This document shows positions 51,848 through 61,886 of a stretch of 64,000 bases of DNA, piece after piece (position 1 is the first letter of the stretch; every line of letters begins with the position of its first letter). This DNA comes from Mucor racemosus. Taxonomy: Eukaryota; Mucoromycota; Mucoromycetes; Mucorales; Mucoraceae. The notes under the pieces are model-generated. The model was not told where the DNA came from. It did not search any database and saw only the letters and a list, made by a program, of their open reading frames with translations. Both the position numbers and the translations under genes were made by a program. The stretch spans positions 1,364,001 through 1,428,000 of the forward strand of contig JAPEHQ010000002.1 of assembly GCA_027405735.1 (NCBI GenBank), in the 5' to 3' direction.

Positions 51848-53519
51848 TTAACGTCTATTGCCTCTTTCTCGCTGTCTGCTTCGGCTTCGACTTTTTGTGT
51901 GTTTATAATTTCGGCTTCTTCCTCGGTCATCATTAGGTGAACGAGAGCGATTACCATGTCTTTTTCTAGAAGGTGGAGATCGAGATCGTGAACGCTGACG
52001 ACGGTGATAATCTCTACTAGAATAAGAGCGATGATCTGATCTATATCTATCCCTTGAAGAAGATCGTTCTCTAGTTCTACTATTTTTACTAGGCGAAGGA
52101 GATCGATAACGTTTGCGGTCTCTTGATCGAGACTTGGGAGACGGCGAACGATTAGATGCTTTTGGAGAGACAGAACCTTCAGATGAGGGAGATCGATATC
52201 TGCCACCAGATGTTGCTTGATTTGATGAACTGTTGTCTCTCATGGGCGGATCAGGCCTTAAATATGCATTAGCAGGTAATCCTTGACTCTTTGCAAGCCC
52301 TTGTAAATGTTCTACTTCCTTTTCTCGTTCCTTTTCTCGTTCCTTTTGCCGTCTATCCTTTTCGTTGGATGCAACTATATTCAAATCTTAGTAATTCATG
52401 CGTGAAATAACAATGATAAAGTCATTAGAGATTCTCTTAATATTACTTGATTTCTCTAACCCAGCTCTCATTTTCAGTTTAAGTTTTTCCATGGGTGTGA
52501 GTTTCTTCTCAACAGAAGCAACAGGAGCTTCTGATCTATGCAACGCAAAGGCAACTAGTCAGTCATTTGACAACACACTGCTTTTTAGTAAATCTACCTT
52601 TGTGAATCATTTGCTTCCTCATTATCCATTTGATTACTACTTTCCTCTGGTGCATTCGATCCAAACTCAATCACAAAGTCTGAATTGTCATTCTCGGGTT
52701 CATCATCGTCTTCAGAAGAAGACGATTCATCTGAATCTTTTCTATAGGGCTCATAGGAAGGACTATGGCGACGTCTGTAACGACTATTGTCTGCTTCATC
52801 GTCTCTTCCTCCTCTTCTATGTCTTCTTCTTCTTCGTCTTTCATTTCTTCTTGAGCTTCTATTTCCATCCTTTGGTTTCCCATCTCTCTGTTGTCTTTTA
52901 AGTGATCTTAATTCTTCATCTCGATCTTTTTTAGCTACTCTCAATAATCGAGCGTAACTACGAATACCATATTTCCCAGACATTTCGTTTAAAATTTCCT
53001 TGTCTTTGTCAGTCAAATCGTCAACATATTGTAAAATATCTGCTTCTTTCAGCAATTGAGATTCTTTTTCATCGTCGTATTCATCTTGTTCCTCGGTATC
53101 CTCATTTGCTCCTACTTTATTTGTTCCATAATCAAATCCAAATGCAGCACGATTTTTGGTACTGCCACCAGTACTAGTACTAGTACTATTTGCTTTATTG
53201 TCGTTTTTTATCAATGCAAGTTTTGCTTGATGTCGATCGAGTAACTTCGTCCATTCCTCATCTACTTCTGCCAATCGATCAGATTCCGTTACTAGAAAAA
53301 AAAGGGGGATATTAGATATTGTATACGATTCCATCAAAAGCCAACTTTTTCACCATTCAAACGCTCTGCTTCTATTAAATCATGATATCTTTCAAAATTC
53401 AGTTCATCTGCCATTTCTCTGTCTTGTCTTGATAAATTTTGGAGGCTTGCTCCTACATTTGTTTCAGGCACAAAATCTAACAATGATCGACCATCAAAAC
53501 TAAATCAACTTTTTCGATC

Positions 53520-53552
<33 letters not shown>

Positions 53553-53991
53553 GGGTAATTCAAGTTTATTACCGATCAATTTTGATATCTGGATTTGCTT
53601 GCCATGGCATACTGATAATTTACATTAGTTTATACACGGGAAAAAAAAAAAAAAAAGTTTTCCTTCTATCCCTGCTATTACGTACAGATTCTCTGGATTT
53701 TCATGATAATAAAATTGCTCTGCATCAGGATATAATTTTGTAGAAGATCCAATAACACGAATCAATTGTTGAGGATCACCAATCTGATTATATTTGTGAG
53801 TAAATTCATATATATGTATATGTATTGAAATCATTGAATGTTACCCTAGACTCATAATAAGCTCGACGTCTTTCTGCTCTTTTTCTATGGTCGACCATTA
53901 ATTCTCGAATCTACTTGAAATATAAGAATACACTTTAAATAGTTTATAATTATATTACCCTTTTATCATTTGCCTTTGCTTCCTGCCACAT
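51848..53991 (-). CDS. CLASRP: CLASRP/SWAP-type SR-related splicing regulator
   Basis: Likely nuclear regulator of alternative splicing, related to CLK4-associating SR protein. Eight exons give 563 residues: 53991-53959, 53910-53845, 53783-53686, 53611-53573, 53499-53354, 53291-52598, 52535-52447, 52374-51848. The N-terminus carries the DRY_EERY / suppressor-of-white-apricot type domain: MWQEAKANDKRIRELMVDHR, then KRAERRRAYYESR, a MPWQANPDIKIDRFDGRS block and LNFERYHDLI. A middle region has an acidic stretch and an Arg-rich block (RRRRRRHRRG). LTPMEKLKLKMRAGLEK is a conserved motif near 390. The C-terminal 175 residues form an RS domain (many SRSRS, RSPSP repeats). The start is the family's usual MWQEA. 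The Yippee-like gene begins its 3' end only about 160 bp upstream. Confidence 0.88.
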
Positions 53992-54151
53992 TTTTATAAA
54001 TTAAACGTGCAGTATGATATCTAGGCAATTAAAGGAAGGGAAAGAGGGAAAAAAAATAAAGGAAATGTGTGTCAATTTCCGACCAAATGTTTTATTTTAT
54101 TCAAGAAACGATTTTGATGTTAATGATAAGGTATAATGCTTGGAAATGAAC

Positions 54152-54777
54152 TCATTTAAAGATAAACTCTTTGGTATTTGTCATTGTATTTATCATTTCA
54201 AGTCCACATTTCTCGAGAATAAACTTTCCTTCTTTGTATTTTTGATCTCTTTCATAGGCTTTAATCTATATAGAATATGTCAATATTAACATCACTTTTA
54301 AAACATTATATACTTGCATATTTCCAACCCAATTCCTCATCGCATCCAGAGCAGCTAATATATCGAATAAGGTGTTTTCCTGTAGTCATTACTCTATTGT
54401 ATTTACATTGATTTATTCGTCGTCTTAATTGACCAATTAATTTGGATATTTACCTTTCTTCAGACTCATGAGAAACAACAATATTTACACTAATTTTTTA
54501 TCAGTAAAAAAAAAAGAAAATTTTATACTAAATGTAAAAAAAAAATCATTTACACATTTTCAAATAAATATGCTTTGCCATGAACTCCATGAAAATCCTA
54601 TAATTGAATTAATAAATCTAATGTTCAATATTTATATATATAAAAAGAGAAAAAAAATAAGAGTACTTTTGAAATCAAATGGTCAAATGTAGATAAATGG
54701 CTTCTACAATTTGAGCAAACATAAATTTTGCAGCGTTTAGCTTCCTCATCCAAATAAGCACGATAAGTGAACCCCAT
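54152..54777 (-). CDS. Yippee-like zinc-binding protein
   Basis: Small conserved eukaryotic zinc protein; members are linked to cell-cycle structures and to GID/CTLH ubiquitin ligase (yeast Moh1), but the role here is unknown. Five exons give about 125 residues: 54777-54667, 54597-54554, 54489-54454, 54393-54314, 54258-54152. The Yippee fold is covered end to end: TYRAYLDEE, the first zinc pair CSNC, HLSTFDHLISK, FHGVHGKAYLFENVVNI, TTGKHLIRYISC, the second zinc pair CSGC, LGWKYA, and YERDQKYKEGKFILEK. Introns split the gene so finely that no long open frame exists. The last acceptor is uncertain: the nearer TAG acceptor would run into a stop, so I used the next AG, which leaves one residue fewer than usual between the WKY and YE motifs. 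It lies 70 bp from the ABHD10-like gene. Confidence 0.85.
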
Positions 54778-54846
54778 ATTGGTAAATTTAGTTTTATTAT
54801 TATTGTAAAAATAAAATAAAAAACAATGAAATATAAAAAAGAAACA

Positions 54847-55620
54847 CTAAATTAAAACCATATCTTCCAATCTCTGGCCAACATAGCCGAGGTCTTGTGA
54901 TCTAGACAGTCTGTGATCTCCGTCTTCAACTACCATGAATGAAACCTTTTCTATCCCATCTGCTAATTGTAAATATTTATTCAATTGACGTGCTGTTTCA
55001 ATAGGAACATCTTGATCATTTAATCCATGAATCAATTGAATATTGGAACATTTGAGCGTTTGTTTAGGTTTGTTTAGTAATAAAGCCGGCCTTGAGTTTA
55101 AAAGAAAATCAATGCAAATGTCATAAAATCCACTGTCTTCATAATCGCTTGGTTTTCTCCACACATATTCAGGATCAGACCGATGCTCAACTGGAACTTG
55201 TTCTTGTAACCATCTTTCGGTAAAATCCACTCCTCCACCGATACCCATAATGCCCTTCACTTTAATATCTTGAGAAACAAGTAATGCAATCCATAATCCC
55301 ATACTTGCTCCTACAATGTAGTCTACAGGATACCTTTTTATCAATTCAAGACCATCTTGGTACCAATCTACCACAGATCCCTGCTGAGAGTGGTTCCAGC
55401 TAAGAAATCCTAGTTTGTGTTGAATAGCGAAATCATAGACATAATCTGCCTTTTTTGATGCAGTAAAATCTGAGCGAAAACCAGGTATAAAACAGACGGT
55501 TGAAGCAGCGGTTGTAGGAGGAGCAATGTAGGCAAAGGTTATTTTATTGTTGAAGGTTCTTATTATGTTTCTCGGTATCATTCCAAATAAAATTGAAGAG
55601 CAATCACTTGCTGCCTCCAC
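54847..55620 (-). CDS. ABHD10-like alpha/beta hydrolase
   Basis: A single-exon serine hydrolase of 257 residues. The strand and helix order fits an alpha/beta hydrolase: FIPGFRSDF (oxyanion region) at 44-52, nucleophile elbow GASMG at 104-108 with Ser106, acid residue in HGLNDQDVP (probably Asp202) and His236 in DGDHR. These features and the length match ABHD10 and related bacterial esterases; mammalian ABHD10 is a mitochondrial thioesterase that removes S-acyl groups. A clear mitochondrial presequence is not visible here, although the first 30 residues could be weakly targeting. Substrate is unknown. The start codon is 238 bp from the 5' LTR of the retrotransposon, which is inserted in its upstream region. 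Confidence 0.85.
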   Translation of the reverse strand: MEAASDCSSILFGMIPRNIIRTFNNKITFAYIAPPTTAASTVCFIPGFRSDFTASKKADYVYDFAIQHKLGFLSWNHSQQGSVVDWYQDGLELIKRYPVDYIVGASMGLWIALLVSQDIKVKGIMGIGGGVDFTERWLQEQVPVEHRSDPEYVWRKPSDYEDSGFYDICIDFLLNSRPALLLNKPKQTLKCSNIQLIHGLNDQDVPIETARQLNKYLQLADGIEKVSFMVVEDGDHRLSRSQDLGYVGQRLEDMVLI

Positions 55621-55852
55621 GCGAGGAAGTCAGTTTCCCCCCCTCCCAAAAAAAAAATGCTGTAGCGGTTGCCGAAAAAACTCGGATGTGATGTTTTTAA
55701 AGGGTTTTTTCAATAGTTTCAAATCATTGTATTTCTAGTATTAATTATTGCATACCATCATAATAACCTCTTGTATTTTCGGGTAATTTTTTTCTTTTGT
55801 TTTTATATGCTAATTTGTAACTATAAAGCAAAATTTATAACTTGTTGTACAT

Positions 55853-55857
55853 ACTTT
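55853..55857. repeat. Left target-site duplication of the LTR retrotransposon
   Basis: ACTTT directly precedes the 5' LTR and is repeated directly after the 3' LTR at 61027-61031. Five bases is the usual duplication for Ty3/gypsy integrases. Confidence 0.8.
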
Positions 55858-56113
55858 TGTAGTGGCTCCAAGGCCTTCGGAAAGTGAACCAATCATTAAT
55901 GCTAGAGACACTGCTAGAATCTACGAGAAGGTTGCTTGGTAAGCATGCGTAGCAAGACCAAGGCATAGACACCTTCTAGAAGTAATCTATTGGTACATGA
56001 TTAACAACCATGTATCCGTAGTCAATTAACATAATAGTATAAATAGCGAGTAAATAATCAATCAATAAACAATTATTCTTTATTCTAAATAACATAATAT
56101 CTCGGACATTACA
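55858..56113 (+). repeat. 5' LTR
   Basis: 256 bp, TGTA..TACA. It contains a TATA-type element (56038-56046) and an AATAAA (56064-56069) close to each other, a compact U3-R arrangement. Its first 85 bp are the same sequence that, in the 3' LTR, encodes the last 28 codons of Gag-Pol including the stop. Confidence 0.95.
56038..56046 (+). promoter_or_regulatory. TATA box in the 5' LTR
   Basis: TATAAATAG lies 75 bp before the LTR end, which would start transcription within the LTR and about 50-70 bp upstream of the Gag-Pol start codon. The same element is in the 3' LTR. Confidence 0.55.
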
Positions 56114-56114
56114 T

Positions 56115-56126
56115 TGGTGGAGAAGC
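56115..56126 (+). other. Putative primer-binding site
   Basis: TGGTGGAGAAGC begins one base after the LTR end. TGG is the complement of a tRNA 3' CCA end, and the position is right for minus-strand priming. I cannot assign the tRNA from memory with confidence. Confidence 0.45.
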
Positions 56127-56130
56127 TAAA

Positions 56131-59100
56131 ATGGCAAACAATACAAGTCAAAGTAAATACGCTCCCAAGGATCTCGCTGGTGAACAGGTTAACGAAAATG
56201 AGGAGAGAGGAATGGGTGATTCCAATTTCCAAGATTTTTCAAGTGTCCGTGGTACAGCCATGTCAGATGTCGAGAACGCATCTCAGTATGATGGAGAATC
56301 CGTTCGTGAAATTTTCATGACCGTCAAAGACAGGTACGAAAATCTGGTGAAGTATTGCACTGGTGGTCGTCAAGCTATCATTGATTCTATGCAAATCAAG
56401 CTGTCAAGAGCTCATATGGTTGCAATGTCTATGCAACACATCAATCCTCATGATCGTGGTATGCTTCAAGACTTGATACAGGAACAAGAAGCATCAGCTG
56501 AGGAAGATAGAGCTCAAGTGCAACACTTGGACAGTCAAGTTGAAGTTGAGAGAATGCAGATGCTCAACGACTTAACTGGTATGTTACACGCTGGACCTGG
56601 AGGAACTATGAACAGTTTGGTTCGCGAGTTCAACTGGCCGACACTAGGGGTCTGTCAAGATTTAGGTCTACCTATGGATTATCAGTATATGATAATGGGT
56701 ACATATAATCCAAGTACCATTATCAGGGACGCTACAGGTGGTATTACTGTGCAGGAAGGTCCTCAAGATACTGCGGAAACGATATTCTTGAAACAGAGAA
56801 TAGCAATGTTAGAAGCTCAAATGCAGAAGAGCAATCAGGCCAAGGTTACTACTAAACCGGAAGAGGCTATGAAGGGTCAAGTTAAGAAAATGGATCCTGT
56901 CTTTTTGGAAAGAAGACGAAGACACAAGTTTGAGACATTCTCAAAAGGTACTCCATACGAGGCACAACAATGGGTCAATAGATATGAAGTATTGGCAGAT
57001 TACCTCGGGTTCACTAACAAGGAGAAGGCAGAAGAATTGGTTGCTGTCTTCGGTGGTGATACGTTGGATTGGTTCATCGGATTAGAACCATCCATCAAGA
57101 ATGACTGGGAGGAAATAAAGAAAGCATTCTTACATATGCATGCTCAAGGAAGTGATCCAACATTGATTGCTTTTGATGAATTAAAATCGTATAAGCAAGG
57201 TGACAAGCTTATGAAGACGTTTGGTCCTGAAATTACTAGCTTGCTACAACGGGCTGGAATCTATCAACCTAGCATCCAGTTGGATTATCTCAAGGATAGG
57301 TTGAAACCAGAACTAGAACAAGCAGTAATTTTGAGAGGTGCTACGACTCTCACGGAAGGTATTAAGATCGCAACAGAGATTGAACGATCGTTGTCCAGAG
57401 CTAAAAAGACAACATACATGGGACCAGTACAACAGTATGATCAAGAGAATACTGTGGAAGAGCAGCAAAATTATCAACAAGAGTACAAGGGCAAGAGAAA
57501 TAATGGTGGAAAACCAAGATTCGGTGGTTATCGTCGTGATAACAAGAAGACTGAAGGCAAGGATAACAGGGAATGTTACAACTGCGGCAAGAGAGGCCAT
57601 ATCAAGAGAGACTGTTTTGCGAAAAAGGAACATAAGCAAAATCTGCAAGAACTGCAAGAAGCACAGGTGCAAGACGAGCAGCAAGACAGGGTACAAAAGA
57701 AAGACGAACTTTCGGATGATGAAGACATCGATATCTTTGCGCATTTAATGCACAACAACAACCAAGAGGTAAATGAAGACCAAGAAGCAAGATACACGAA
57801 AGGTGGTGAGCGGTTCAAGATAAAGGCTACTAGTATGGATGGCAAGAAGCAAGACGTGTTGGTGGACACTGGTTCAACAATCAGTACAGTTTCCAAGGCT
57901 ACGGTGGCTAGGTTAGGATTACAAGAATTTGCTTGCAAGCAGCAAATAATCCGATATGGTAATACCTCAACGCAGATTGCTGCCAGTAAAGCAATTTGGG
58001 AATTTAGGTTCAATCAAGGTGATACTAGTCGTGCATGTCTATTGGTAGTTCCAGACCAAAATGAGGAATTGATACTAGGTATGGATTGGCTGGAGAAGGA
58101 AGACATCTTGTTGCATCCAAAGGAAAAATCAGTGATCAAGAACAAGATCCAGGAGAACAATAATATGGAACTGGTCGTTCAAGAACTTCTTAACAAATTT
58201 CCAAATGTAACCAAGGACGATGATGAGCAGAGTCTTACAACTGCTCCGTATGAACACTCAATCGATACTGGAAATGCGGCTCCAACGGTTACAAGGGACT
58301 TTAGAAGATCTCCTGCGGAAAATGAGGCTATTCAGAAGGAGGTGGAGATGATGCTTAAGAAAAAGGTCATTGTTCCGAGTAACAGTGATTGGTGTTCTCC
58401 CGTAGTTCTTATCAAGAAATCAGATGGTTCTTTTCGATTTTGTGTCGATTATAGAAACTTAAACAAGGTAACGGTGAAGGACAAATTTCCACTTCCCTTG
58501 ATCTCGGATTTGTTAGAGCAGTTTCAAGGATACTCGTGGTTTACAACCTGTGATTTAAAGTCGGGCTTTTGGCAACTGCCATTGAATAAAAACGATGGTT
58601 CTTCAAGGAAAACGGCCTTCCAGGCAGGTGGTTCGTTATACGAATGGGTTTCGATGCCTTACGGCTGCGTAAATGGCCCATCGTCATTTAGTAGGCTAAT
58701 GTCAATTGTTCTTAAAGGCCTTCCCAGAACGGTATTTTTCTGTGATGACGCTTGTATATTTAGCCGTTCTTTGGAAGAACACAAACAGGATGTAGAACGA
58801 GTATTGGAACGCCTAAACAAGTTTAACTTACGTATCAATCCGAAGAAATGCCAATGGTTCAGTAAAGAAGTCAAGTTCTTAGGTTTTCTAGTCAGTGGTG
58901 AAGGTATTCGATCTAATCCGGAAAAGATCAAGGTGGTTCAAGACTGGAAGCCTCCAATCAACAAGAAAGGGCTACTACGATTTCTGGGTTTTGCAGTTTT
59001 CTATCATAAGTTTATTGACAGTCTATCAAGCAAGGCAAAACCTCTGTATGCTCTATTAAAGAAAGATGTTCCGTATAATTGGACGAAAGAGACTCAGCAA

Positions 59101-60855
59101 GCATTTGATCTGGTTAAGAAAGATCTGATCTCTCTACCTACATTGGCTTATCCAAATCCACAACTGCCGTATGATTTACATTGTGATGCTTCTGATGTGG
59201 GTTTAGGTGCGTGTGTGGTCCAACAAGGAAGGCCAATTGCCTATGCAAGTAGAACTTTGAATAGCGCTGAATGCAACTATACTACTACCGAAAAAGAGTG
59301 TCTGGCAATTGTGTGGTCGCTCAAGCAATTCCATCCTTACCTTTATGGCAGCAAGTTTACGATATATACTGATCATGCAGCACTCAAGAGTATTCTCAGT
59401 ACAAAGCTACCTCGTGGACGTTTAGCTCGTTGGATAATGGCACTGCAAGAGTATCAACCGTATGATATTGTGCATAAAAAAGGAGTCCTCAACACTGATG
59501 CCGATGCTTTGTCAAGAATTGCGGATGTGAATGTACAAGAACCTTTAAAAGAAATTAGTCAAGAAACTTTTCAAGAACTCCAGAAAATAGATCCGGCAAT
59601 CAAAGTGATTCTTAGGGATGGTGTCAAGTTACCTTATATATGGCATAATAATCTAGTGTGTTACTCTGAAGAAGAGAAGGTGGTTCCATTTGTTCCAGTT
59701 ACTCTCGTCGAGCAAGTCTTATATCATGTGCATAGCAAGCCTTATGCAGGACATTTTGGGGTCAAGAAAACATTGGACAAGACTAGAGAAATTGGGTGGT
59801 GGCCAAACATGAAGACTGATGTTCAAAACTGGGTAAAATCGTGTGAAGGCTGCCAAAGATTCAAAGTTAGGAACGATGTCAAGCGCCCTCCTATGAAGCC
59901 GATCACTCCAAGATACGTGGGGGAAATATGGGCGACTGATATTGCAATTCTGTCTGAAGGATACAATGGTGAAAGATTTCTATTGGTAATGATGGAGTAT
60001 CTCTCTAAATGGGTTGTAACGGTTCCTCTCAAAACAATGGATACACATTCTACTGTACAGGTGTTATTGTACGAAGTGGTTTTGAAGTATGGAATGCCAT
60101 CAAGAATAATCAGCGACAATGGAAGTAATTATATTTCAGAGGCTATGAATATGGTCTGCAAAAGATTGGGAATTGCAAGATCTCTTACGTCGGTAGAACA
60201 TCCACAGTCTGATGGATTGGTTGAAAGGATCAACAGAACACTCAAGACTAGCCTGGCAATTGTAGTTGGCAATGATGCAAGATCCTGGGTACAACACCTT
60301 CCATTTGTAACGTTTGCGTACAATACGGCAACTCAAGCAAGTACTAGGTTTTCTCCCTTTGAAGTGATGTTTGGACGTAAAGCTACTATGCCTTTACTAC
60401 CCTCTACTGAAGCTCCGGTAAATACGAAAGCTACTGGTATACAAGAATGGTCTGAATTCCTCAATGAGAAGATTCCAATTATACATAGCAAGGCTCTCAT
60501 TAATATCAAAAAGGCTCAAGAACAACAGGCGAAGCAATATAACAAGAAAACTAAGGAATTGGAAAAACTAAATGTCGGTGATCTGGTGATGAGGAAAAAC
60601 CATGCAAAGTTAGGTTCTTTCCCGAAAGTACGTTGGACAGGTCCATGGCAAATCAAGGAGGTCAACAACAAAGAAGGCACATCTTACAAGATCGTAAAAC
60701 CAGAAGCTCCGAAGCGTGTCTCTACTGTGAACATCGTAGACCTTAGGCTCTTTCATGAAAGGGAGAATGATGTAGTGGCTCCAAGGCCTTCGGAAAGTGA
60801 ACCAATCATTAATGCTAGAGACACTGCTAGAATCTACGAGAAGGTTGCTTGGTAA
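56131..60855 (+). CDS. Ty3/gypsy Gag-Pol polyprotein
   Basis: One frame of 1,574 residues without frameshift between gag and pol. Gag covers about 1-480 and ends in a CCHC zinc knuckle (Cys482, Cys485, His490, Cys495). The aspartic protease motif DTGS is at 579-582. Reverse transcriptase runs from about 740 to 920, with the catalytic Asp pair at 872-873 in a FCDD box. RNase H starts near 1015 (Asp1019). Integrase has an HHCC zinc module (His1201, His1208, Cys1238, Cys1241) and catalytic Asp1270, Asp1329 and Glu1365, a DD35E spacing. A GPW-type (GPY/F-like) module near 1500 follows. The last 28 codons including the stop lie within the 3' LTR. All key residues are present, so the protein looks functional. 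Codon use is less AT-biased than neighbouring host genes. Confidence 0.96.
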   Translation: MANNTSQSKYAPKDLAGEQVNENEERGMGDSNFQDFSSVRGTAMSDVENASQYDGESVREIFMTVKDRYENLVKYCTGGRQAIIDSMQIKLSRAHMVAMSMQHINPHDRGMLQDLIQEQEASAEEDRAQVQHLDSQVEVERMQMLNDLTGMLHAGPGGTMNSLVREFNWPTLGVCQDLGLPMDYQYMIMGTYNPSTIIRDATGGITVQEGPQDTAETIFLKQRIAMLEAQMQKSNQAKVTTKPEEAMKGQVKKMDPVFLERRRRHKFETFSKGTPYEAQQWVNRYEVLADYLGFTNKEKAEELVAVFGGDTLDWFIGLEPSIKNDWEEIKKAFLHMHAQGSDPTLIAFDELKSYKQGDKLMKTFGPEITSLLQRAGIYQPSIQLDYLKDRLKPELEQAVILRGATTLTEGIKIATEIERSLSRAKKTTYMGPVQQYDQENTVEEQQNYQQEYKGKRNNGGKPRFGGYRRDNKKTEGKDNRECYNCGKRGHIKRDCFAKKEHKQNLQELQEAQVQDEQQDRVQKKDELSDDEDIDIFAHLMHNNNQEVNEDQEARYTKGGERFKIKATSMDGKKQDVLVDTGSTISTVSKATVARLGLQEFACKQQIIRYGNTSTQIAASKAIWEFRFNQGDTSRACLLVVPDQNEELILGMDWLEKEDILLHPKEKSVIKNKIQENNNMELVVQELLNKFPNVTKDDDEQSLTTAPYEHSIDTGNAAPTVTRDFRRSPAENEAIQKEVEMMLKKKVIVPSNSDWCSPVVLIKKSDGSFRFCVDYRNLNKVTVKDKFPLPLISDLLEQFQGYSWFTTCDLKSGFWQLPLNKNDGSSRKTAFQAGGSLYEWVSMPYGCVNGPSSFSRLMSIVLKGLPRTVFFCDDACIFSRSLEEHKQDVERVLERLNKFNLRINPKKCQWFSKEVKFLGFLVSGEGIRSNPEKIKVVQDWKPPINKKGLLRFLGFAVFYHKFIDSLSSKAKPLYALLKKDVPYNWTKETQQAFDLVKKDLISLPTLAYPNPQLPYDLHCDASDVGLGACVVQQGRPIAYASRTLNSAECNYTTTEKECLAIVWSLKQFHPYLYGSKFTIYTDHAALKSILSTKLPRGRLARWIMALQEYQPYDIVHKKGVLNTDADALSRIADVNVQEPLKEISQETFQELQKIDPAIKVILRDGVKLPYIWHNNLVCYSEEEKVVPFVPVTLVEQVLYHVHSKPYAGHFGVKKTLDKTREIGWWPNMKTDVQNWVKSCEGCQRFKVRNDVKRPPMKPITPRYVGEIWATDIAILSEGYNGERFLLVMMEYLSKWVVTVPLKTMDTHSTVQVLLYEVVLKYGMPSRIISDNGSNYISEAMNMVCKRLGIARSLTSVEHPQSDGLVERINRTLKTSLAIVVGNDARSWVQHLPFVTFAYNTATQASTRFSPFEVMFGRKATMPLLPSTEAPVNTKATGIQEWSEFLNEKIPIIHSKALINIKKAQEQQAKQYNKKTKELEKLNVGDLVMRKNHAKLGSFPKVRWTGPWQIKEVNNKEGTSYKIVKPEAPKRVSTVNIVDLRLFHERENDVVAPRPSESEPIINARDTARIYEKVAW
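60757..60770 (+). other. Putative polypurine tract
   Basis: GAAAGGGAGAATGA directly precedes the 3' LTR, where plus-strand priming is expected. It is purine apart from one T and is also coding (part of the Gag-Pol frame). Confidence 0.5.
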
Positions 60856-61026
60856 GCATGCGTAGCAAGACCAAGGCATAGACACCTTCTAGAAGTAATC
60901 TATTGGTACATGATTAACAACCATGTATCCGTAGTCAATTAACATAATAGTATAAATAGCGAGTAAATAATCAATCAATAAACAATTATTCTTTATTCTA
61001 AATAACATAATATCTCGGACATTACA
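60771..61026 (+). repeat. 3' LTR
   Basis: Identical copy of the 5' LTR. The Gag-Pol frame runs 85 bp into it and stops at 60853-60855. Confidence 0.95.
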
Positions 61027-61031
61027 ACTTT
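61027..61031. repeat. Right target-site duplication of the LTR retrotransposon
   Basis: ACTTT, matching 55853-55857. Confidence 0.8.
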
Positions 61032-61886
61032 TTCTGACTTTTCAGACATTATCCGCTATAAATCAAAAAGCGGTGCTTGAATCTACCAACTGGCATTCTG
61101 GTCCAGACTCGACTTTTTTGCCATTTTTTTTTTCATCTGGACACATTTTGATTGATTACGGGCTAAACTAATAATACAATGTCAAACCCTTTATTAAACT
61201 TTCTTGTACAACTTTTGATGCTCTATCGAATGAAACCAAGCTTACTTAATTTAAACAAGATCTGCAAGAGATATGCTTGAAAAACATGAATTTCGAAAAA
61301 TTGAAAAAAAGCATTATTTTGATTAATAAATCACCAATTAAACGCTTTTATATGAAAAAGGGGAATTTTTCGATCATTTTGAATCAAGATGTATCATAGT
61401 AAATTTTGTCGTTTTTGAGGTCAAAAATTGAAAAAACAACAAATGATGGAAATCTCCTTACTACCCCTCATGGTCGAATGGTCGAAAAATTTTGATTTTC
61501 ATAAATCCAAGAAAATTTGAGGTAATGCAATATTTCACATCTGTTGATTGTAGTTGATGATCCTACGTTGGTTTGAGCTTCTAAAAGAGCGAAAAACCAA
61601 AGATATAGCCTATATTAAAGACAGGATATATAGCTGAAATAGCTATTTAACGCATAATTATTGCGGTTTTTTACTACATAACGATATGAACCCTTGTCTT
61701 TACAATCAACTTTATGATTGCATATGATGCTTGTTATAACCAAGTTAATTCAAACTGTGGAACAACAATGAAAACATAGTCCAACTTAGACAGTCATGGA
61801 GAAAGAAGCAGATAAGTCTAATCAATGATGCTTCTGCGCCATATGCCTCTCCTGTATAAACGTGTTCCCAATAGATTATAAATAAA
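61027..61886. other. Gene-free region between retrotransposon and SSL1 gene
   Basis: AT-rich 860 bp that must include the SSL1 promoter. Some phrases (such as AAAAACCAAAGATATAG and CATAGTAAATTT) weakly recall the satellite family, but I cannot align them convincingly. No gene is seen. Confidence 0.55.

Larger units (their letters stand above)
55858..61026 (+). mobile_element. Complete Ty3/gypsy LTR retrotransposon, 5,169 bp
   Basis: The element has 256-bp LTRs at 55858-56113 and 60771-61026, starting TGTA and ending TACA, identical as far as I can see base by base. It is flanked by a 5-bp ACTTT duplication and encodes one uninterrupted Gag-Pol frame. The order protease, reverse transcriptase, RNase H, integrase places it in Ty3/gypsy rather than Ty1/copia. 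Identical LTRs and no frame breaks mean a recent insertion that may still be mobile. It sits between the ABHD10-like gene (-) and the SSL1 gene (+), in the upstream regions of both. I see no envelope gene and no chromodomain. Confidence 0.96.

Noticed and set aside
57313..58013. Minus-strand frames of about 145 codons opposite Gag
   Set aside because: They are antisense shadows of the long Gag-Pol frame; composition is Leu/Ser/Cys-rich with no domain.
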